From: Scalesia atractyloides
Taxonomy: Eukaryota; Streptophyta; Magnoliopsida; Asterales; Asteraceae
Direction: 5' to 3'
Assembly: GCA_947069175.1 (NCBI GenBank)
Contig: CAMTDV010000027.1
Span: 37,771,369-37,835,368 of the forward strand
Length of the DNA: 64,000 nucleotides
The notes beneath the pieces are model-generated. The model saw only the letters and a list, made by a program, of their open reading frames with translations, was not told the origin of the DNA and made no database searches. The position numbers were made by a program, and so were the translations under genes. Positions 46,450-58,986 of the stretch are shown here, piece by piece (the stretch's first letter is position 1; the number at the start of each line of letters is the position of its first letter).

Positions 46450-48451
46450 ATATCTGCTTAAACCCAGGAACTTAAAGCATTTAAGCTCTCCTTCCCAGCG
46501 ACCAGCAGCAGCGCGACCAGCCCCTCCAGCAGCAAATTTAGGCGGGTTTTTTGTGTTTGTTTTGAGTTTTAAACAAGTTTTAACATTTAATACTTCACCA
46601 AACCCAACCATAATCCTTCCCTATAAAAACCCATCATTCTCCAAGCCTTTTTACACTTTTCTAATCATCAAAACACTCTCTAATCCCCCTTAATCAAGCT
46701 AAAAGTTGCAAATTCGAGCAGAGTTACTCTTCTTCACTAAAGTGAGTGTAACTCACTCGTTTCTCAACGAAAACACTCCATTCTTTTTCCCACTTGCTTG
46801 GTTTGACCTTGTGCACATCTCCAATGGTTTTCCATGGAAAATTAGGCCCTGGAATGTCACGAAAAAGGCTCCAAAGTGGACTGTTTTGATTTATATTCTT
46901 CAAACTTTTATAAAACTTGAGTTCAACTTATCTCAAACCTATGTCCTAATGCTTACAACACTATATGTGGTTGGTTAGGCTTAAAAACAAGGTTGAGACA
47001 TGTCAAATTAGAGGTTAAAACATCACAAACTTTCTGTTTTCGACTAGGGTTAACACCCACAAGTAGTGTTCAAGTTAAGCTTGATGAATGTGTGATATTT
47101 GGACTAGCTTGGGCTATCCATCATTGAATCCACACACTACTTGATGATTTTCATAGCTTAGTTGTCTCATTTCTTTCCTTACTTGTAAGTCCATGACCCT
47201 CCTTGTGTCTAAGACACATGTGTAGTGGTGAATCCAAAGAGGTCTTAAGTGGATGGTAAATCCTCCCACCTACTACTTGACTTATGTAAACTACAAAGAG
47301 GTTCCTAAATGGATGGTTCAACCTCCTACCTCATGCTTGACCTATATGACTTAATGTACACTATATAATACTTATATGTTATCAAAGTAACCGAACTCTT
47401 GATAATGAACAAGTGGTCAATTGTCAAAATTGTAGGTTACATCATCTAAACACCATACACTTGTTACGATTCTAATGGATCTTTGAATCCATAAAAACAT
47501 ACCAAACCCTTGAGGTTCTATAGTGTCAAGAACAAGTGTTGTGAGTACAAGATGATTAATTTCATAATACTAATTTCACGTTATTTTAATTCCGAATCCA
47601 TAACCTTCCGTTAATTCCGAATACTCACATGCATATGTTTCTTCGCGTAGAAGGACAAGGTGCTCGAAACTAATCCATCAACCAACAACGTTCGCAGGAT
47701 TTCAAGTGGGAAAGCTTGCAAAACCGTGAGCATACTCGATCTGTTTTTCCTTTTTACACTTTGGGTGCAACATGTACTTTATACAAAATCGCACGACACT
47801 TAAATATTTTAATCTCTATCCATGCTTAACATGAGACTATGTGATGCTTGTTTAGACTTGTTATGCTATTGTAAACTATTTGTGTCGATATATGCTTCAT
47901 TAACTTTAGCCTACCTTAACAATTATAGCGTTATAGGATTAACGCACCGCCCACGAAACTTGGGGTATTGTTAAGTTAAACATGTTAACCTCCCGCTACT
48001 CTATTGGGATAGGCTATTTTAACGCGTTGGATTCTTGGGTTTGAACATATAGTACACCGTTTCGGAATGCTAGTAAACTTGCATATTATGGTTCATGTTG
48101 GATATGAGACTTCAAACAAATTTATTCTATATTATGCTACGTAACAAAACTTGTATGCTCGCCAACTTTTTGTTGATATATTTTAATACATGCTGCAGGT
48201 TGATTGATGAGGTGATGTTACAAGATGAAACAAGATTTAGGTGGACTTAGATACACACCTAGATTAATTTATCTATTTTGAGGTTATGTCGTTTTGAAAA
48301 AATTGTTGACTATTATTTGGAATTTTTGTATGACAATTTAGTCTTGAATGAAATTTGAATTTAATCTATATTGTCACATAGCATTATGAAGTTTTGAGCA
48401 ATTTGTTCGTCTCATCCCGATGTTTCCGCCATCGGTTGGGGTGTGACAGAT

Positions 48452-48464
48452 TGGTATCAGAGCC
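48452..48464 (+). other. Primer binding site of young Gypsy
   Basis: TGGTATCAGAGCC, three bases after the LTR, complementary to initiator tRNA-Met. Confidence 0.92.
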
Positions 48465-49442
48465 ATAACTATAGTGAATTAGGAAAAGTAGGAATGCTTT
48501 GCCCTAGTCTATAGTTTTAGGAACTTGATTCTTATTTGTTGTTTAAAACTTCATTGCTTCTACCTTATTTGCTTCTTTTTCTCCTTCTTGGTCTATTAAA
48601 CTTATATGCCTTTCCTAAGGCCAACACAAATACACTTGAAGCTTTGAAAACACTCATATTTTACCAACGAGACGATTTGCACCAAGTTAGGCCTAATGGC
48701 CCACAATTTTAGGTGAAGTCCCTCATTCCGTGTATTCAATTTTGCACGAAGTTATGACATCATGTTAGGAGTGATATCCGCATCTTGATGGAAAACTTCC
48801 ATTTCATACTCTAGTGGACCTTACTAACGAGTCGGAATTCGCTCCTCGTTTAGTAAGAAACAATCACATTAGGGTACGAAATCGTTAAGTTAGGGGTGAA
48901 ACCCGCACCTTGTCGATTAAGTCCCATTCCTCGATTTTCAATCTCGCCAAAGTCTCGATTGTTTCGATCTATTAGAGACGTGTAGTAACTGGAAGGGTAA
49001 GATACCGTTAATCGCTTCTCGACGAGAGTATCTTACCTATTGGCCAAAGCACGTTTCTCTAATTTGAAAGGACCTTCAACCCACTTTGGAATAGTCGACG
49101 TTTCTCTACCCGAAACAATCCAATATTTTATTGAGCCTTTCTTTTATGTCATCTCAATTTATATGTGATTTTAAACTTGATACTTCGTTCATATCAAACT
49201 TTCTACACAATTCGCAGTCTATCACAATCAAAAACAATAATAATCTCTCGTGAACAAACTAAATTTACAATGCTTTCATTATACATGTTATGCTATGTGG
49301 AATTCATGATTATCCTATGTGAGTCAAATTGAACATTTATACACTCTGTGAAACTATATGCTATGTGATGCATTCATGGAAACAATTTTTCTTAAACAAT
49401 CATTATGATCAAGTCTCACCTATTCATTCTTTTGAATCTTAG
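48465..49442 (+). other. Gypsy leader
   Basis: About 1 kb between primer site and gag ATG. No coding domain or repeated array is evident. Confidence 0.55.
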
Positions 49443-52400
49443 ATGTCTTCTCATCTCTCCAACTCGATTAAGAAGTCGAAGACCAACTCCAAAAAGAAGA
49501 TGATGGCTTTCATGGCCAGTCAAATCGCTCGTATTGTCCCAAAGATCGTCACCGAAATTCAAGCTTCGAACACCCCCAATGGTTCCGTGGAATCGAAAGC
49601 GGCTCAACCCAAAACTGTGAACTTTAATTACAAGCACTTTTCGTCTTGCAACCCTAAGCCATTCACTGGCAACGATGGGGTGACTGCTATGCTCGAGTGA
49701 TTCGACAGCATAGAGGTCACGTTCATCAATAGTGAATGTTCCGAAGAGCTCAAAACGCGTAGTGCGACAGGGGTATTCCAAGCCCGAGCTCTAGAATGGT
49801 GGTCAAACGAAAGGAATCTTCGTTCCAACGAAGAAGCTTACGCTTTACCTTGGGAGGAAGTTAAGACACTCATGATGGAAGAATTCTGTCCCCCGCACAA
49901 GCAACAAAAGCTAGAAGATGAATTTTGGACTCTAAAGCAAATTGGCGACGATAACCAAGCCTACACCACCTGTTTCAAGCAACTCAGTTTCATTGTTCCT
50001 CACCTTGTTTCGACCCTTGATCGCAAAATCCGCAAGTACCTCCATGGATTACCTCCTGCTATGCGAGATCCCATCGAGGCAGCCAAACTCGATAATATCG
50101 AAGCCGTTTATCGCCTCACCGCTTCCCTAAACAACAATCGCATTCGCGATAAGCAAACTTCAACCCCAGTTTCCTCCAAACAAGCCCATCAACTTACCCA
50201 ACAATCAAGTGGCAACAAGGGGAAGAAGCGAAAGCAATCGAACCCTAGTTGTAACGCGGTTGTACCAGCTGTTAACCTAAACCCTGCTACACCTGCAAGC
50301 GATCGAAAGCCATACATTGGGATTCACCCAAAGTGTACTACCTGCAACTATCATTACCCTGCCAACGTCAATTGTCGCCATTGTACCATTTGCAACCGTT
50401 TTGGCCATAACACCGCCTATTGTAAGAACAATCCTGCGCCACAAGTCCAACAAGCTCAAAACGCTAAACCAGCTAGAGCCTTCTACAAATGCGGTGACGC
50501 CAATCACCTTCGTCCTCAATGCCCTCAATTGAATCAGGAACAACAAGCTGCTAGAGGACGAGCTTTCAACCTCAATGCAAACCAAGCGCGCAACGACAAT
50601 GAAGTCGTTAATGGTACGTTTCTCGTCAATAACCTTTACGCTTCAATGCTATTTGATACTGGTGCGGACAAAAACTTTGTGTCTGTTGAATTTGAACCTT
50701 TGCTAAATTGTACATGCTTTAAATTGACTAAGTCGTTTTCCGTTGAAGTTGCCAATGGCAGGTCTATCTTAGTCGATTCCGTTCTTCGTGACTGTCTTCT
50801 CACTCTTAACAAGCACACCTTCCCTATCGACCTTATACCCATGCAACTGGGTAGTTTCGACATCATAGTAGGCATGGATTGGCTTCGCAAGAACCATGCT
50901 GAAATTGCTTGCCACGAGAAATACGTTTGTTTACCTCTTCCTTCTGGTGACACCTTACGCGTCTATGGAGACCGACCTTCGAAAGGACTGAAATTGATGT
51001 CCTGCACACAAGCGAATAGGTACTTACGTAAACAGTACTTTGCCTTTTTAGCCCACGTTGTGGAAGAAAAAGGCAAGGGAAAAAGCGTAAGTGATGTTCC
51101 AGTAGTGCGCGACTTCCCTTTCGTCTTTCCTGAAGATTTACCTGGTCCTCCTCCACCTAGATCCGTTGATTTTCGTATTGATCTCGTACCTGGTTCGACT
51201 CCTGTTGCCAAAGCTCCTTATCGTCTTGCACCCTCTGAGATGCAAGAGTTATCTACTCAACTCCAAGAACTCCTCGATAAGAGTTTCATACAACCAAGTA
51301 CCTCACCTTGGGGTGCTCCTGTACTTTTCGTCAAGAAAAAGGATGGCTCGTTTCACATGTGCATCGACTATCTAGAGCTTAACAAACTCACCATCAAGAA
51401 TCGTTACCCTCTCCCGCGTATCGATGATCTATTTGACTAACTTCAAGGCGCAACTTGCTTCTCCAAAATCGATCTTCGATCTGGTTATCACCAACTTCGT
51501 GTTCTCAAAGAGGACATTCCCAAAACCGCATTTCGCACTCGCTATGGACATTACGAGTTCGTGGTTATGCCTTTTGGCTTGACCAACACACCAGCCGTGT
51601 TCATGGATCTTATGAATCGTGTTTGTAAACCATATTTGGATCGCTTTGTAATCGTTTTCATCGACGACATTCTTATTTATTCAAAGACGCAAGCTGACCA
51701 TGAACGTCATTTACGCCTCATACTCGAACTTTTGCGTAGTAATCGTCTATACGCGAAGTTTTCCAAATGCGAATTCTGGATCAAAGAAGTCCAATTCCTT
51801 GGACACGTTGTTAGTGAAAAAGGAATCCATGTTGACCCTTCCAAAATCGAAGCAGTGAAGAATTGGGCCGCGCCTAAAACTCCTTCTGAAATCTGTTCTT
51901 TCTTAGGATGGGCAGGTTATTACCGCCGATTCATCTCGAACTTTTCAAAAATCGATGTTTATCTCACCTCGTTGACTCAAAAAGAGAAACCTTTTGCTTG
52001 GGGTCCTGAGCAAGAGGAATCTTTTCAAACTCTCAAGAACTTGCTTTGTAACGCTCCTATTCTTGCTCTTCCTGATGGGAATGATGATTTCGTGGTATAT
52101 TGCGATGCCTCAAATCGTGGTCTTGGTTGCGTGCTCATGCAACGAGACAAAGTCATTGCCTATGCTTCTCGTCAGCTCAAAATACATGACAAAAACTATA
52201 CTACCCACGACCTCGAGCTTGGCGCAGTTGTTTTTGCGTTAAAGATTTGGCGACACTACCTATATGTGTGGAATTGCTTAACGATTACGACTGCAAGCTA
52301 TCATCCTGGTAAAGCAAATGTCGTGGCCGATGCTCTTACTCGTAGGGCTCATGTTAGTAACATTCGTTGTTTTCAAGTCTCAAGCGATCTCCACACTTGT

Positions 52401-53823
52401 ATTCGTGAAGCTTAATACTCTTCAGCAAACGAAGGAAGTCTAATTGATGAAGTACGAGGTGCTCCTATGGATCAACTCGTGACGAAATCAAACAGACTTC
52501 AATACTATCTTGATCGTATTTGGGTGCCAAATCGCGACAATCTTCGTGAACTCTTATGACCGAGGCACACAAATCCAAGTACTCGATTCATCCTGGTGCT
52601 GATAAGATGTACCATGATCTTCGTACATTCTATTGGTGGCCTGGCATGAAAAAGGACATTGCCATCTACGTTTCGAAATGCCTCACTTGTTCAAAATCAA
52701 AGCTGAAAACCAGCGTCCGCATGGTTTGCTCAATCAGCCCAAAATCCCTGTTTGGAAGTGGGATAGCATTCCTATGGATTTCATAACCAAACTTCCTCGA
52801 ACACCTTCTGGTCATGATAGCATTTGGGTAATCATCCACCGTCTCACCAAATCTGAGCATTTCCTTGCTATTCGCGAAGACTTCAAAGTTGAGAAACTTG
52901 CTCGAATCTACACTAATGAAATCATATGTCGTCATGGTATACCCATTGACATTATCTCTGACCATGATGGTCGTTTCACTTCCCGTCCTTGGCAAACTTT
53001 CCAGTCTGCTATGGGTACCCATTTGAATCTCAGTACGGCCTTTCACCCTCAAACGGATGGACAGACTGAACGTACTATCCAAACCCTAGAGGACATGCTC
53101 CGTTCTTGTGTCATTGACTTTGGTGGTGGTTGGGATGTACATTTACCTTTGATCGAATTCTCGTACAACAATAGCTACCACTCCAGTATTCAAATGGCTC
53201 CTTTCAAGGCATTGTATGGTCGCAAATGCAGATCTCCTCTTAGCTGGCATGAGATTGGTGACAAGCAAATTACTGGCCCTAAGATCATACAAGAAACGAC
53301 GGGTAAGATTCTTCAAATCCGTGATAATCTACTCAAGGCTCGAAGTCGACAAAAGAGCTATGCTGATAAGAGACGTAAACCATTGGAGTTTAACGTTGGT
53401 GATCATGTACTCCTCAAGGTATCTCCTTGGAAGGGAGTAGTTCGTTTTGGTAAAAAGGGAAAACTGGCCTCTCAATATGTTGGTCCTTTCAAGATACTCG
53501 AGAGGATTGGTAAGGTGGCATACCGACTCGATTTACCTCAAGAACTCAGCAACGTTCATCCAACGTTCCACGTTTCGAATCTCAAGAAGTGTCTTGCTGA
53601 TGAAGCACTCCAAGTTCCTCTTGAAGATCTCCAAATCAACGACACCTTGCATTTTGTGGAGAAACCTGTCGAAATCATGGACCGAGATATCAAGAAACTA
53701 AGGTGCAGTCGAATTCCTATCGTAAAGGTTCGATGGGAAGGAAAGAGTGGCGCTGAATTTACTTGGGAACTCGAGAGTGATATGAAGACCAAGTATCCGC
53801 ATCTTTTCGTTACTTCTTCCTAA
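49443..53823 (+). pseudogene. gag-pol: Gypsy gag-pol polyprotein, few lesions
   Basis: It starts at ATG 49443 (MSSHLSNSIKKSK). Gag spans to about 50580, with ALEWWSNERN and a canonical zinc knuckle at 50382-50423. A second knuckle at 50481-50522 has lost its first Cys (Phe instead). Protease has FDTGAD near 50652. RT runs from about 51150 with FVKKKDGSF and catalytic FIDD at 51657-51668. RNase H follows, but a deletion near 52263 fuses WRHYLY to a piece of its C-terminus and removes the TDHKSL-type segment. Integrase keeps the zinc region, the Asp in MDFITKLP, SDHDGRFTS and HPQTDGQTER. The chromodomain-like end has VRWEGKSGAEFTWELE, stopping at 53821-53823. Lesions are stops at 49698 (TGA where Trp is expected), 51438 (TAA for Gln) and 52413, and a frame change at 52550-52700. 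Confidence 0.9.
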
Positions 53824-53843
53824 ATTTTGGGACGATATTTCCT

Positions 53844-53857
53844 AAAGGAGGGGAGAC
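53844..53857 (+). other. Polypurine tract of young Gypsy
   Basis: AAAGGAGGGGAGAC directly before the 3' LTR, after the integrase stop. Confidence 0.85.
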
Positions 53858-54148
53858 TGTAACGCCCGGTTTTTTCTTATTTCCATAATTAGAAAGCGTC
53901 CCTTATACTCTCTTTGTAATCGACTTTCGTTTTTTTATTTGTAATTGAGACTATTGATCATAATGAGAACGAAACTATTTTAATCATTTTGGAGCATCAT
54001 ATTATCCAAAATTCTCAATTTGTTATTACGCAATGAAACTTGATACTCATTAAACTAATTTCATTCAACTTGTTACGTATATGATTACTAGTTCGTTAAT
54101 TAATTAAATTAATTAAACATTTAAAAAAATTAAATTAAAAAGTTAATT

Positions 54149-54209
<61 letters not shown>

Positions 54210-56218
54210 ATCTAGCAGATTAGGTAGTTTAATGGTGGTATGTTATAAACATAATAAAGTTAAGGGTTTAATTGGTATTTTACTAATTTTAGAACTTACA
54301 GGGACCATTTGTGTACATGTCTATAAGTGGTATGGGTTTTAATAATATTAAAAAAATAAATACACAAAACCGGTGACTGCGCGACTCGAACCCGGGTCAC
54401 CCGTTTCAATAAGCAACACATTAGCCACTCCGCCAAGGCACCATATCTGCTTAAACCCCGGAACTTAAAGCATTTAAGCTCTCCTTCCCAGCGACCAGCA
54501 GCAGCGCGACCAGCCCCTCCAGCAGCAAATTTAGGCGGGTTTTTTGTGTTTGTTTTGAGTTTTAAACAAGTTTTAACATTTAATACTTCACCAAACCCAA
54601 CCATAATCCTTCCCTATAAAAACCCATCATTCTCCAAGCCTTTTTACACTTTTCTAAAAGTTGCAAATTCGAGCAGAGTTACTCTTCTTCACTAAAGTGA
54701 GTGTAACTCACTCGTTTCTCAACGAAAACACTCCATTCTTTTTCCCACTTGCTTGGTTTGACCTTGTGCACATCTCTAATGGTTTTCCATGGAAAATTAG
54801 GACCTGGAATGTCACGAAAAAGGCTCCAAAGTGGACTGTTTTGATTTATATTCTTCAAACTTTTATAAAACTTGAGTTCAACTTATCTCAAACCTATGTC
54901 CTAATGCTTACAACACTATATGTGGTTGGTTAGGCTTAAAAACAAGGTTGAGACATGTCAAATTAGAGGTTAAAACATCACAAACTTTCTGTTTTCGACT
55001 AGGGTTTACACCCACAAGTAGTGTTCAAGTTAAGCTTGATGAATGTGTGATATTTGGACTAGCTTGGGCTATCCATCATTGAATCCACACACTACTTGAT
55101 GATTTTCATAGCTTAGTTGTCTCATTTCTTTCCTTACTTGTAAGTTCATGACCCTCCTTGTGTCTAAGACACATGTGTAGTGGTGAATACAAAGAGGTCT
55201 TAAGTGGATGGTAAATCCTCCCACCTCCTACTTGACTTATGTATACTACAAAGAGGTTCCTAAATGGATGGTTCAACCTCCTACCTCATGCTTGACCTAT
55301 ATAACTTAATGTACACTATATAATACTTATATATTATCAAAGTAACCGAACTCTTGATGATGAACAAGTGGATTGTCAAAATAGTAGGTTACATCATCTA
55401 AAGACCATACACTTGTTATGATTCTAATGGATCTTTAAATCCATAAAAACATACCAAACCTTTGAGGTTCTATAGTGTCAAGAACAAGTGTTATGAGTAC
55501 AAGATGATTACTTTCATAATATTAATTTCACATTATTTTAATTCCGAATCCATAACCTTCCGTTAATTCCCAATACTCACATGCATATGTTTCTTCGTGT
55601 AGAACGACAAGGTGCTCGAAACTAATCCATCAACCAACAACGTTCGCAGGATTTCAAGTGGGAAAGCTTGCAAAACCGTGAGCATACTCGATCCCTTTTT
55701 CCTTTTTACACTTTGGGTGCAACATGTACTTTATACAAAATTGCACGGCACTTAAACTATTTTAATCTCTATCCATGCTTAACATGAGACTATGTGATGC
55801 TGTTTAGACTTGTTATGCTAATGTAAACTATTTGTGTCGATATATGCTTCATTAACTTTGCTAGCCTACCTTAACAATTATAGCGCTATAGGATTAACGC
55901 ACCGCCCACGAAACTTGGGGTATTGTTAAGTTAAACATGTTAACCTTCCGCTACTCTATTGGGATAGGCTATTTTAACGCGTTGGATTCTTGGGTTTGAA
56001 CATATAGTACACCGTTTCGGCATGCTAGTAAACTTGCATATTATGGTTCATGTTGGATATGAGACGTTAAACAAATTTATTCTATATTATGCTACGTAAC
56101 AAAACTTGAATGCTTGCCAACTTTTTGTTGATATATTTTAACACATGTTGCAGGTTGATTGATGATGTGATGTTACAAGATGAAACAAGATTTAGGTGGA
56201 CTTAGATACACACCTAGA
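53858..56218 (+). repeat. 3' LTR of young Gypsy, truncated
   Basis: It matches the 5' LTR up to CACACCTAGA and then switches to Copia leader sequence. A 12-base gap near 54657 (TCATCAAAACAC region) and the shorter TA run are the main differences. It contains an antisense tRNA-like copy at about 54371-54442. Confidence 0.88.
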
Positions 56219-57019
56219 ATACCACATTGTACCGTTAGACTCGTCTCGACGATACGAATCCAATGATATATAATGTCCGATAGTGATTTTAGGATTTTCC
56301 GTGCCTTTTTTTTTCTTTTTCTTTTTTTTGTCCTAAATATCACACGAGCCTAACTGTGCATCCGGTTTGTCAAGAATGTTTATGGATCAAATTCTATGTC
56401 CGAAAAACGTTTAACTCTAGTTACGTCAGCTGGTTAACTTTCCACTTTCTTAATCCTAACTCAGAACAGTGTCAAATCCGGAATAGTAACTCGGATTGAC
56501 AATCCGAGATGAAAATCCGGAAAAGTAATCCAAGTTGCTAATCCAAAATGGTGATCTGGAATAGTGATCCGAGATGAAATCCGGAATGCACTGTTCTGAT
56601 CTGAAATGGAAATCCGGAATAGTGATCCGAGATGAAATCCGGAAAGCACTAGTATGATCCGAATGGAAATCCGGAATACACTTCTGATCCGAATTGGAAT
56701 CCGAAATGGAATTTCTTATCGAATTCAATCCGAAATGGAATCCGAGATGGCTTTTCTGATCCGAATTGCAAGTTTTCAAAATCCGAAATGCAGATTCTGA
56801 TCCAAAATTCAAATCTTCAATCCGAAATACTTTGATTTTTGATCCGGAATGCAAGTCTTCAATCCAAAATGCAAGCTGTTAATCCGAAACAGTAACAAAA
56901 ACCCTAATTCTACCGTCACAGACTCCAAATCAGCCTCCAAAACGTCCAAAAACTCAATTTTTCTGTTGTCATGATTCTGAACCGAGCAATAATCAAGAGC
57001 CGAATGCTCTGATACCAAT
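56219..57019 (-). other. Copia leader with TCCGGA/TCCGAAAT repeats
   Basis: Colinear with 62885-63720 of the next Copia element. The minus strand starts with the primer site (complement GCTCTGATACCA at about 57007-57018) beside the right LTR. An array with ATCCGGAAT cores spans about 56460-56860. No coding. Confidence 0.75.
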
Positions 57020-57439
57020 TGTAGGTCCCCTAGTCCTTATGGATCTTGATAGAATCGTCTATCTAATCTAGATTGCGGAATCCCCTAGATCAGATTTCAC
57101 AGAAACAACAAGAACACGAACAAGAATTCCTTTCAAACAGTATTTTATTGCTTATCCAACACAAAGTGTTTACAACCAACTCAAGACTCTCTAGAAATCT
57201 CTCAGCCACTCTCTGTAGATTTCTTACACTCCTCTCTTTCCAACTGACCACTTCAAAACCCTAATGGACAACATGTATATATACTACATGTTTGCATACT
57301 AGGCTTTATACTAGGCTAGGCCATTCTCCAAGCCCATTACAACTCTAAACAAGCTAAACATAAATGCTAAGCCCAATACAAAATATCCAAAGACTAAACT
57401 AGCAAACTATTAAGCTGTTGTCACCAATATGCACTAACA
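57020..57439 (-). repeat. Copia LTR (5' in element sense)
   Basis: 420 bp, partner of 44489-44907, followed on the right by the GTATC duplication and kinase sequence. Confidence 0.88.
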
Positions 57440-58070
57440 GTATCCTATTGGTGAAATGGTTCAAGCAAATCTACAAAGATGAAGGTACCTTCCGAAAGGC
57501 TGTTGACCCGATCGTTGACCTTGACGAAGAAACTCTAGTCAGTGTGAGTGCAGTGGTGGAGCTAGTCGCTCATTATTGTGCTTCTAAACCACACAAGTAG
57601 CCTAACCTGTGCCAAGTAGTTAATGTTCTCTCGTACCTAGCCGAGCCCTAGAACCCATCTGAACCGGAGACCGAACATGAAGGGGTTGACATAGACATTG
57701 ACATTGATAATGACATTAACACTGACACTGGCTCCTTTAGTACACTAAATGGACGATGACGCTCTGCAAGCAACTTACTTGTTCGTTTTTTCAAACATTT
57801 TTTTAAACACTGATTATTTATACATCTATGCATGCATATCGATTCATTAAATCTTTCATTGTAAATAGATCATCGTTATTGAGCTACTGTCTCATGTGTT
57901 GAAAGATCAAATTGGTCGTAATTGTTGTCGAATCCATGGTCAAAATGGCAGGGCGTTACAAACCTTGAACTCAGCAGGTCCGGTTCAGATTCCTCCTCTC
58001 ATCATCATGGTGACGGTTCCTCTTGCGGGATGTCGAGTCTTGGGCTGCAGCCACATGAAAATCTAGTTAG
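57440..58070 (+). pseudogene. TMK-like receptor kinase, 3' part
   Basis: Kinase-domain end resumes as LLVKWFKQIYKDEGTFRKAV, then DPIVDLDEETLVSVSAVVEL and HYCASKPHK with a stop where Arg-Pro is expected. CQVVNVLSYLAEP and an acidic stretch follow. A TMK-type tail appears at about 57930-58060 (KWQGVTNLELSRSGSDSSS), after about 150 bp of unrelated-looking DNA. It continues the open frame of 44400-44488 once the Copia insertion and one GTATC are removed. Confidence 0.82.
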
Positions 58071-58986
58071 AGGGCTGAGGGGGTTTACCCCGAAGGCACT
58101 CCGACGCTCAAGTCAGTATCATGTATGGAGGTGATAGTTATAAACTGTAATGTTGAGAGATGGAGCATAAGTCTGTGTTATGAGAGAGTAGGGAGGTAGG
58201 AAAAGAAGGAGCCCCAAGAGGTGGGGAGAAATAACCTTCTTTCCTTAGGAGAAGGAACTTAGGAAGATTCTTGGGCCATAACCCTAATGGGCTAGTTTAA
58301 GAATGGGCTTATTAGAACCAGGCCTACATGAACCTACCAAGCATTTGGGGAAAGTCTAAGCGGGCTCAGGCCCAATCACCATTATAAGGGAGTGAGCCCA
58401 GACGAGGAGCCCAAGCGGGGACTCTCGTTGACAAGTCATCGCTAGTCCAAGCCCATTCACTTATGGATGGGCGTAGGACTTATTCTAGTCTTTGAAAATC
58501 TAGGCAGGTCGCTCTCCGCCCTTTAAGTGTCACCCCTATCTGTCGGGTAATATAGTCTAAGTCATGTTATGCCGAACTAATCTATTTTGTTGTCCTTGAG
58601 GTAACCTTGCATTTAGCATTCAAAATACCAAGGTGACACCTCAAGAAGGGTAGCAATACCTTACTTCAATCTATGCCTCCTTGAAAGCACTTTAACCATT
58701 ATACTCGTTCGAGAGTACTTTTCTCGATAGAGTTTACGCTATTTAAATTGTTTTCCCATGTCTTTCTCAAGGGCATTTCAATCGAGGTACTCATCCAAGA
58801 GTATTTTCTATAAAAGCATCAACTAGGATGCCTTGTTTACCGTGTCATACTTTCTGTTTGTCATCCCTCCGAGGAGAGTTTTTATCTTGCTTAAGCTGTT
58901 AAAGTTGTTTCATGAATTTTCTTTGTAACTTGTTTAAGCCATTAAAGCTTTCTATAGGTTGCTTTGTAACTTATTTAAGTTGTTAA
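58071..58986. other. Intergenic stretch between kinase remnant and Copia element
   Basis: No gene recognised. The part at 58140-58560 is less AT-rich with AGCCCA/GGGCTC-type words. The part at 58880-58985 repeats TTTGTAACTTGTTTAAG-like words about three times. Confidence 0.45.

Larger units (their letters stand above)
45848..48448 (+). repeat. 5' LTR of young Gypsy
   Basis: 2601 bp ending GGGGTGTGACA. It contains a TA microsatellite of about 74 bp (46140-46213), an antisense tRNA-like segment (46379-46449) and a TATA-like CCCTATAAAAACCC near 46619-46632. Confidence 0.88.
45848..56218 (+). mobile_element. Gypsy chromovirus (Tekay-like), young, 3' LTR truncated
   Basis: The 5' LTR is 45848-48448 and the 3' LTR 53858-56218, the latter lacking its last ~190 bp. 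Both begin TGTAACGCCC. Primer site, gag-pol and polypurine tract are in place. The two LTRs differ at few positions by eye, mainly in the TA microsatellite, so this is the youngest large element in the window. No target duplication is found (left flank ends CAAGAA, right begins ATACCAC), consistent with a deletion at the right end. Confidence 0.88.
44489..57439 (-). mobile_element. Copia element inserted in TMK pseudogene (interior mostly replaced)
   Basis: LTRs of 419-420 bp (44489-44907 and 57020-57439) start TGTAGGTCCCC and end ACTAACA. They are flanked by a perfect GTATC duplication (44484-44488 and 57440-57444). On the minus strand the primer site lies next to the right LTR and a polypurine tract (complement GACTCCCCCTTG) next to the left one. 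The interior keeps only the 3' untranslated end (44908-45740) and the leader (56219-57019). The coding middle is gone and a Gypsy element plus an LTR fragment occupy its place. The kinase reading frame resumes exactly across the duplication. Confidence 0.85.

Noticed and set aside
46303..46611. 102-codon minus-strand frame duplicated at 54296-54604
   Set aside because: The translation is a read-through of the tRNA-like segment (AEWLMCCLLKR is typical of translated tRNA-like DNA) and the LTR; being in both LTRs explains the duplication.
46706..46978. 90-codon plus-strand frame, duplicated at 54661-54933
   Set aside because: Inside the Gypsy LTR downstream of its TATA-like box, with near-identical copies in both LTRs. 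No known domain; more likely untranslated R/U5 sequence.
43400..57600. Treating the kinase as an expressed gene with a 13-kb intron
   Set aside because: The interruption has LTR-element ends and a 5-bp target duplication, and both coding parts carry stops and frame changes, including one directly after HRDLKP.
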